From contig JBJELD010000068.1 of the NCBI GenBank assembly GCA_051878975.1, forward strand, positions 1-9,897: a DNA stretch of 9,897 nt. Direction: 5' to 3'. Source of the stretch: Caccovicinus sp051878975. Its GTDB lineage: Bacteria; Bacillota; Clostridia; Lachnospirales; Lachnospiraceae. The notes under the pieces were generated by a model. It was not told the origin of the DNA, did no database searches, and saw nothing but the letters and a program-made list of their open reading frames with translations. A program made the position numbers and the translations under genes. Every line of letters begins with the position of its first letter. Within the stretch, counting starts at the first letter, position 1. Below, one piece after another: positions 6,657-9,897 of this stretch.

Positions 6657-6974
6657 ATGGAAGGATTAGAATTGATTTGTTTTCAGCTGATTACAGCAGC
6701 AGGAGGCGCGAAGTCAAATTATATCGAGGCAGTTCAGAAGGCAAAGGAAGGTTTCTATGAGGAAGCAGAAAAGCTGATCAAGGCGGGTGATGAACTTCTG
6801 AAGCAGGGGCATGAGCCGCACACCGATCTGATTCAGAAGGAAGCTGCCGGAGAAAATGTGTTTATGGGGCTGATTTTGACTCATGCTGAGGACCAGATGA
6901 TGAGCGCCGAGGTGTTTAAGGTTATGGCTGAGGAGCTGATAGAACTTTATAAGAAGGTGAACGGAACATTATGA
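6657..6974 (+). CDS. PTS lactose/cellobiose-class EIIA component
   Basis: The 105-residue, largely helical protein is the EIIA of the Lac family, which forms trimers and relays phosphate from HPr to EIIB. The phosphorylated residue is His76 in LTHAEDQMM, and Asp79 is the conserved Asp that holds the central metal in LacA. Many relatives have HAQDH here; this one has HAEDQ, a mild change. Two ATGs are possible. The one at 6648 overlaps the ribosome site AAGGAG (6642-6647), so 6657, nine bases downstream, is chosen. Its last four bases (ATGA) overlap the start of the ROK kinase, indicating translational coupling. Confidence 0.93.
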   Translation: MEGLELICFQLITAAGGAKSNYIEAVQKAKEGFYEEAEKLIKAGDELLKQGHEPHTDLIQKEAAGENVFMGLILTHAEDQMMSAEVFKVMAEELIELYKKVNGTL

Positions 6975-7876
6975 AGCAAACATGCCTGTGCATTGATGTA
7001 GGGGGCGGATCAATCAAATATGCCAGAATTGATGATAGGAGAGATCTGTCAGATTATGGAAAGGTTCCTACGCCGTATAAGGGCGTGGAGACTTATCTGG
7101 ATTGTCTAGAGAATATTTACAGGAAATTCAAAGATACTGTATCCGGAATCAGTTTATCGGTGCCGGGAATCATCGACAGTCAAAATGGAATCTGTATCAC
7201 CGCCGGTAGCCTGCGGTTTGCGGACGGTCTTCCTCTGGTCTCGGAATTAAAAAAGCGATGCGGTGTGCCGGTTGCCATCATGAATGATGCCAAGTGCGCA
7301 GCATTGGCAGAATCAGCATACGGTGCTTTGGCGAACTGTCGAGATGGTGTGGTTCTGGTATTGGGAACCGGGATTGGAGGGGCGCTGATTAAAGATGGAC
7401 AGGTTCACATGGGCCATCATTTTGCGGCGGGAGAGTTTAGCTTTATCAGCATGACCGATTATGTAGATCAGCCTGCTGATCACTGGTCCGGTGTCAATGG
7501 TAATGCCAGATTGATGGAACTGGCGGCCAGATTGAAGGGAATGCTGGTCTCTGAGGTAAACGGAGAGAAGCTCTTTCAATGGATTGGGGAGGGAGACTGC
7601 CAGATGAAACAGCTTTTGGATGAGTTTACCAGAATTATTGCCAGAATGATTATGAATCTGCAGTTTATCTACGATCCGGAACGGTTTGCCATCGGCGGCG
7701 GGATGAGCCGGCAGCCCATGCTGGTGGAATCTATCCGGAAAAATCTGGATTATCTCTACGCTCTGTATCCTTATCCGGTTCCAAGAGCAGAGATTACTGC
7801 TTGTAATTATTATAATGAAGCCAATCTGATTGGCGCTTACTGCAATTTTGTCAGAAGCATATCGAAGGCTGACTGA
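6971..7876 (+). CDS. ROK-family sugar kinase (glucokinase or beta-glucoside kinase-like)
   Basis: This 301-residue protein has the ROK ATPase fold: phosphate-1 loop DVGGGSIKY (9-17), SVPG (63-66), catalytic Asp106 in IMNDAKCAALAE, phosphate-2 loop LGTGIGG (131-137), sugar-binding Glu155 in AAGEF and an IGGG block near the C-terminus. The zinc-binding Cys motif (CxCGxxGC) found after the GEF/GH segment in most ROK kinases and repressors is absent. There is no N-terminal HTH, so it is a kinase rather than a ROK repressor. The Cys-less form resembles the Klebsiella BglK beta-glucoside kinase. Translational overlap with EIIA places it in the same pathway. It may phosphorylate the glucose released by the GH1 enzyme, or another beta-glucoside. 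The two roles cannot be separated by sequence alone. Confidence 0.88.
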   Translation: MKQTCLCIDVGGGSIKYARIDDRRDLSDYGKVPTPYKGVETYLDCLENIYRKFKDTVSGISLSVPGIIDSQNGICITAGSLRFADGLPLVSELKKRCGVPVAIMNDAKCAALAESAYGALANCRDGVVLVLGTGIGGALIKDGQVHMGHHFAAGEFSFISMTDYVDQPADHWSGVNGNARLMELAARLKGMLVSEVNGEKLFQWIGEGDCQMKQLLDEFTRIIARMIMNLQFIYDPERFAIGGGMSRQPMLVESIRKNLDYLYALYPYPVPRAEITACNYYNEANLIGAYCNFVRSISKAD

Positions 7877-7886
7877 AAAACGAGGA

Positions 7887-7935
7887 GCTGTCGCATTTAT
7901 GATTGAAAAATCATAGGTGCGGCAGCACTTTTTTT
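7887..7935 (+). terminator. Strong intrinsic terminator of the PTS operon
   Basis: An 18-bp stem (7887-7904 with 7909-7926, three G-T wobbles) is closed by a GAAA tetraloop (7905-7908). A run of seven T (7929-7935) follows after two bases. It lies 10 bases past the kinase stop codon and clearly ends the operon. Confidence 0.92.
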
Positions 7936-8009
7936 GTTTGTGGGTATTATACAGTATTCTGAATTATTCATGCCAGTAGAATCCTGACAGAATCATTCCA
8001 TTTCCTGTT

Positions 8010-8042
8010 AAAATGCCATCAAACGGATATTTGCGGAAGAAC
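8010..8042 (+). repeat. ISL3-element right end, copy 2 (solo)
   Basis: This 33-bp stretch matches positions 398-430 at 30 of 33 bases in the same orientation and ends in GCGGAAGAAC, closer to the usual ISL3 terminal sequence than copy 1. No transposase residue is encoded beside it, so it is a solo end. It lies 75 bases after the operon terminator. The rest of the 7936-8041 stretch shows no gene or RNA I can recognise. Confidence 0.7.
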
Positions 8043-8167
8043 TAAATTCCATTTGCAAAATGCTTTTCTGATTCCCGGCAGGCGGAGAATAGCGTTTTAT
8101 TTATTATGTTCAGTTCATATTCTGCGGGCCGCTCGTCGATGATCTTCTGCAGATGGTTTTGGTCAAA
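8042..8167 (-). other. Coding-like stretch, 41 codons, in frame behind the symporter stop
   Basis: Directly after the symporter's TGA the same frame stays open for 41 codons and stops at TAG (complement of 8042-8044), which overlaps the last base of the ISL3-end repeat. The translation contains NHLQKIIDERPAEYELNIIN and then CRESEKHFANGI, with a protein-like mix of charged and hydrophobic residues. It has no start codon or ribosome site of its own. It may be the tail of a gene cut by the IS insertion, a lost C-terminal extension of the symporter, or chance. I do not recognise the sequence. Confidence 0.25.
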
Positions 8168-9571
8168 TCAAAGATCATGTTCTTGTTCGGCCTCCTTTAC
8201 CAGCCGGATCACGGTGCCGGAAAGCAGGAACAGGGCAATCAGGTTGGGAATGGCCATCAGGCCGTTGAAGGTTTCGGCAATGCTCCACAGAAGTCCCAGA
8301 TCCACGGTTGCCCCCAGAATAGCCACCAGGGAGTAGACAAGCATGAACGGGCGGATCACTTTGGCGGAAAACAAGAATTCAATGCATCTTGCGCCGTAAA
8401 GCCCCCAGCCGATGATAGTGGAAAAAGCAAAACAGCACAGAGCAACGGCAGTGAAGATTGTCACCCAGTTTCCGTAGGTGGCGGCAAAACCCTGAATCGT
8501 CAGATCTGCTCCGGCGTCCTGACCGTACGGGATGGAGATGCCGCTGCAGAGAATAACCAGAGCGGTCAAGGTGCAGATGATGATCGTATCGGTAAAAACT
8601 TCAAAAATTCCGAAAAAGCCCTGTCTGACCGGTTTTCTGGTATCGGCGCAGGCGTGAGCGATGGATCCGGTTCCCAGGCCGGCTTCGTTGGAGAAGATTC
8701 CCCGTGCAACGCCCTTTTTCATGCTTAAGAAAAAGCTCCCCACGACCCCTCCTGTTGCTGCCTGCGGTGTAAAGGCGCCGGTAAAAATGGAGGCAAATGC
8801 GGCCGGGACCTGCGGAAGATGCAGAAGGATCACACCGAGGGAAAGCAGGATGTACAGGAGCGCCATGAAAGGCACCAGCTTTTCGGTCACCTTTCCGATC
8901 CGTTTCACACCGCCCAGTAAAACCAGGGCAACCAGAACGGCAATCAGGATTCCGATGATCAGATTGCAGGTGCGGACGGCAGATTCCGGAATCAGGCTGT
9001 AGTTTAACAGGGCGGAATTGACGGCGGTGGTGATGGTGTTGACCTGGGTGGCATTCCCGGTTCCGAATACCGTCAGCACACCGAACGCGGAAAACGCGGC
9101 GGCCAGCCACTGCCAGTTCGCTCCCAGTCCGTTTTTCATGTAGTACATGGGACCTCCGACCAGGTCGCCGTGTTCGTTCCGTTCGCGGAAATGGACTGCC
9201 AGCGTCACCTCGGAGAATTTGGTGCACATGCCCAGAAGGGCGGAAATCCACATCCAGAAGACGGAACCGGGGCCGCCTATGGCGATTGCTCCGGCCACGC
9301 CGGCTACATTTCCCGTTCCTACGGTAGCAGCCAGCGCGGTGCAGACAGCCTGAAACGGGGTCATGGTACCGTCGGAGGCTTCCCGCCTGTGGAAGATTCT
9401 GCCGATAGTGGTGCGGATGGCATAGGGAAATTTGCGGATCTGAATAAAACGAGTCCGCAGGCTCAGATACAGTCCGACGCCGATGATGCAGATCATGGCC
9501 GGAACACCCCAGATGAAATTGTTGACAGCACGGTTGACTGTCTCGATCGTGTTTAACATCATGATATTCAT
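8168..9571 (-). CDS. AGCS-family sodium:alanine/glycine symporter
   Basis: This 467-residue membrane protein belongs to the alanine-or-glycine:cation symporter family (AlsT/DagA-like), which imports small amino acids with Na+. The segment ATVGTGNVAGVAGAIAIGGP (82-101) holds substrate and ion-site residues. It is followed by GSVFWMWISALLGM, the core of the family signature, and by SNEAGLGTGS at 294-303. About ten or eleven hydrophobic segments and the length match the family. The start at 9571 has an AGAGAG-type ribosome site; Met4 or Met5 are alternatives. It runs towards the PTS operon with a 291-base gap and has its own probable promoter. Its GC (about 59% in three sampled lines) is well above the PTS operon. 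Nothing links it functionally to sugar use. Confidence 0.93.
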   Translation of the reverse strand: MNIMMLNTIETVNRAVNNFIWGVPAMICIIGVGLYLSLRTRFIQIRKFPYAIRTTIGRIFHRREASDGTMTPFQAVCTALAATVGTGNVAGVAGAIAIGGPGSVFWMWISALLGMCTKFSEVTLAVHFRERNEHGDLVGGPMYYMKNGLGANWQWLAAAFSAFGVLTVFGTGNATQVNTITTAVNSALLNYSLIPESAVRTCNLIIGILIAVLVALVLLGGVKRIGKVTEKLVPFMALLYILLSLGVILLHLPQVPAAFASIFTGAFTPQAATGGVVGSFFLSMKKGVARGIFSNEAGLGTGSIAHACADTRKPVRQGFFGIFEVFTDTIIICTLTALVILCSGISIPYGQDAGADLTIQGFAATYGNWVTIFTAVALCCFAFSTIIGWGLYGARCIEFLFSAKVIRPFMLVYSLVAILGATVDLGLLWSIAETFNGLMAIPNLIALFLLSGTVIRLVKEAEQEHDL

Positions 9572-9609
9572 TCTCTCTTTCGCAGCGCGGGCAAAAACAG
9601 TGCCAATAG

Positions 9610-9621
9610 AAAAGCGCTTTT
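9610..9621. promoter_or_regulatory. AAAAGCGCTTTT palindrome in the symporter leader
   Basis: This perfect 12-bp palindrome lies between the predicted symporter promoter and its start codon. Its core AAAGCGCTTT equals the centre of an idealised CcpA cre site (TGAAAGCGCTTTCA), but the outer TG/CA pairs are missing. It is a candidate catabolite-control or other operator site. A short hairpin CTGCC-AAAA-GGCAG (9643-9656) lies next to it. Confidence 0.3.
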
Positions 9622-9667
9622 GTATGCCTGCACAAAATTAAACTGCCAAAAGGCAGGACATTATAAT

Positions 9668-9696
9668 ATCATAACATAATCGGGAAGGAATGTACA
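9668..9696 (-). promoter_or_regulatory. Probable promoter of the symporter gene
   Basis: Read on the minus strand, TGTACA (9696-9691) and TATGAT (9673-9668) are spaced by 17 bases, matching TTGACA/TATAAT at 4 and 5 of 6 positions. A second -10-like TATAAT (9665-9660) lies just downstream without a good -35. Transcription would start near 9661, giving a leader of about 90 bases. Confidence 0.4.
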
Positions 9697-9758
9697 GAAG
9701 CTTTCCAAGCCGGATATGGGTCCCTTCGGTCGAACCCTCTTTAGCACAGCATTTTCTT

Positions 9759-9897
9759 CTACTGCTCCTGATGCGGCAGCCGCTGGCGCAGAAAGCGTTT
9801 TTTGATCTCGTTCCAGTGAAAGGGGATCAGTGGATAAATATAGCTTTTTCCGGCGATCGTCCGGTTAAAGACCACTGCGCAGACGGAGAGGAGAATG
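9759..9897 (-). CDS. C-terminal end of an unidentified, possibly membrane, protein (partial)
   Basis: A minus-strand frame enters from the right edge and stays open for 45 codons to a TAG at 9761-9759. It begins with a hydrophobic run ILLSVCAVVF and continues with NRTIAGKSYIYPLIPFHWNE, then a basic tail KKRFLRQRLPHQEQ. A hydrophobic segment followed by a positively charged tail suggests the last membrane helix and cytoplasmic end of a membrane protein. The 5' part is outside the window, so the family cannot be named. The 187-base gap to the symporter (9572-9758) carries a promoter and no clear terminator, so read-through into the symporter is possible. The coding call rests on residue composition and the lack of stops only. 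Confidence 0.5.
   Translation of the reverse strand, partial: ILLSVCAVVFNRTIAGKSYIYPLIPFHWNEIKKRFLRQRLPHQEQ

Noticed and set aside
8153..8728. A 191-codon plus-strand open frame opposite the symporter
   Set aside because: It is an antisense shadow of a GC-rich coding region, has low-complexity Gly/Ser/Asp composition and no credible ribosome site.
8601..9635. A 344-codon minus-strand open frame over the symporter gene
   Set aside because: It is rich in Arg, His and Cys with no domain pattern and lies in another frame of the AGCS symporter, which explains the DNA fully.
9700..9735. A GGGTTCGACC sequence on the minus strand resembling a tRNA T-arm
   Set aside because: The bases after the loop do not pair as a five-bp T-stem, and no anticodon arm, D-arm or acceptor stem can be placed around it.
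1..9897. CRISPR array, toxin-antitoxin pair, retron, phage or defence genes
   Set aside because: No regularly spaced repeats and no matching protein motifs were seen on either strand; all large frames are explained by sugar or amino-acid transport and regulation genes.

Overview
The window looks like a piece of a low-to-mid GC Gram-positive genome, most probably a gut-type Clostridia/Lachnospiraceae. This is inferred from the lactose/cellobiose-class PTS operon layout, strong AGGAGG-type ribosome sites, U-tailed intrinsic terminators and ISL3/IS4-type transposase remnants; no rRNA or other taxonomic marker is present. No exotic defence, CRISPR, retron or phage system is visible. The core is a beta-glucoside catabolic locus, and the less ordinary signals are its IS-derived borders and its regulatory DNA.

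Left border (1-431): the C-terminal end of one transposase (IS4/IS701-like) is joined in frame to the C-terminal end of a second, unrelated transposase (ISL3-like). The ISL3 part is dead: it has a one-base frameshift and has lost the Glu of its VEG-N motif. It ends in a 33-bp sequence that recurs about 7.6 kb away, just past the sugar operon.

Sugar locus (432-7935, all + strand): a MurR/RpiR-family regulator with an N-terminal HTH and a SIS domain, closed by an intrinsic terminator; a large PRD-containing activator of the LicR/MtlR/ManR type (HTH-PRD-PRD-EIIB-EIIA); a long nested inverted repeat followed by a good sigma-A-like promoter; then a five-gene operon: GH1 6-phospho-beta-glucosidase, EIIB, EIIC and EIIA of a lactose/cellobiose-class PTS, and a ROK-family sugar kinase. 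A strong terminator follows. The inferred pathway is: EIIC/EIIB/EIIA import and 6-phosphorylate a beta-glucoside such as cellobiose, GH1 cleaves it to glucose-6-phosphate plus glucose or an aglycone, and the ROK kinase probably phosphorylates the released glucose (or another beta-glucoside). The PRD activator would sense PTS phosphorylation state and act at the inverted repeat; the RpiR protein may sense a sugar phosphate.

Right part (7936-9897, genes on - strand): a short non-coding stretch holding the second ISL3-end copy, a coding-like stretch of 41 codons that stops at that repeat, then an AGCS-family sodium:alanine (or glycine) symporter with its own probable promoter, and the last 45 codons of an unidentified protein that enters from the right edge. 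Hand counts on sample lines put the symporter near 59% GC and the sugar operon near 42%, so the IS-end repeat also marks a compositional step. This fits, but does not prove, acquisition of the sugar locus as a unit.
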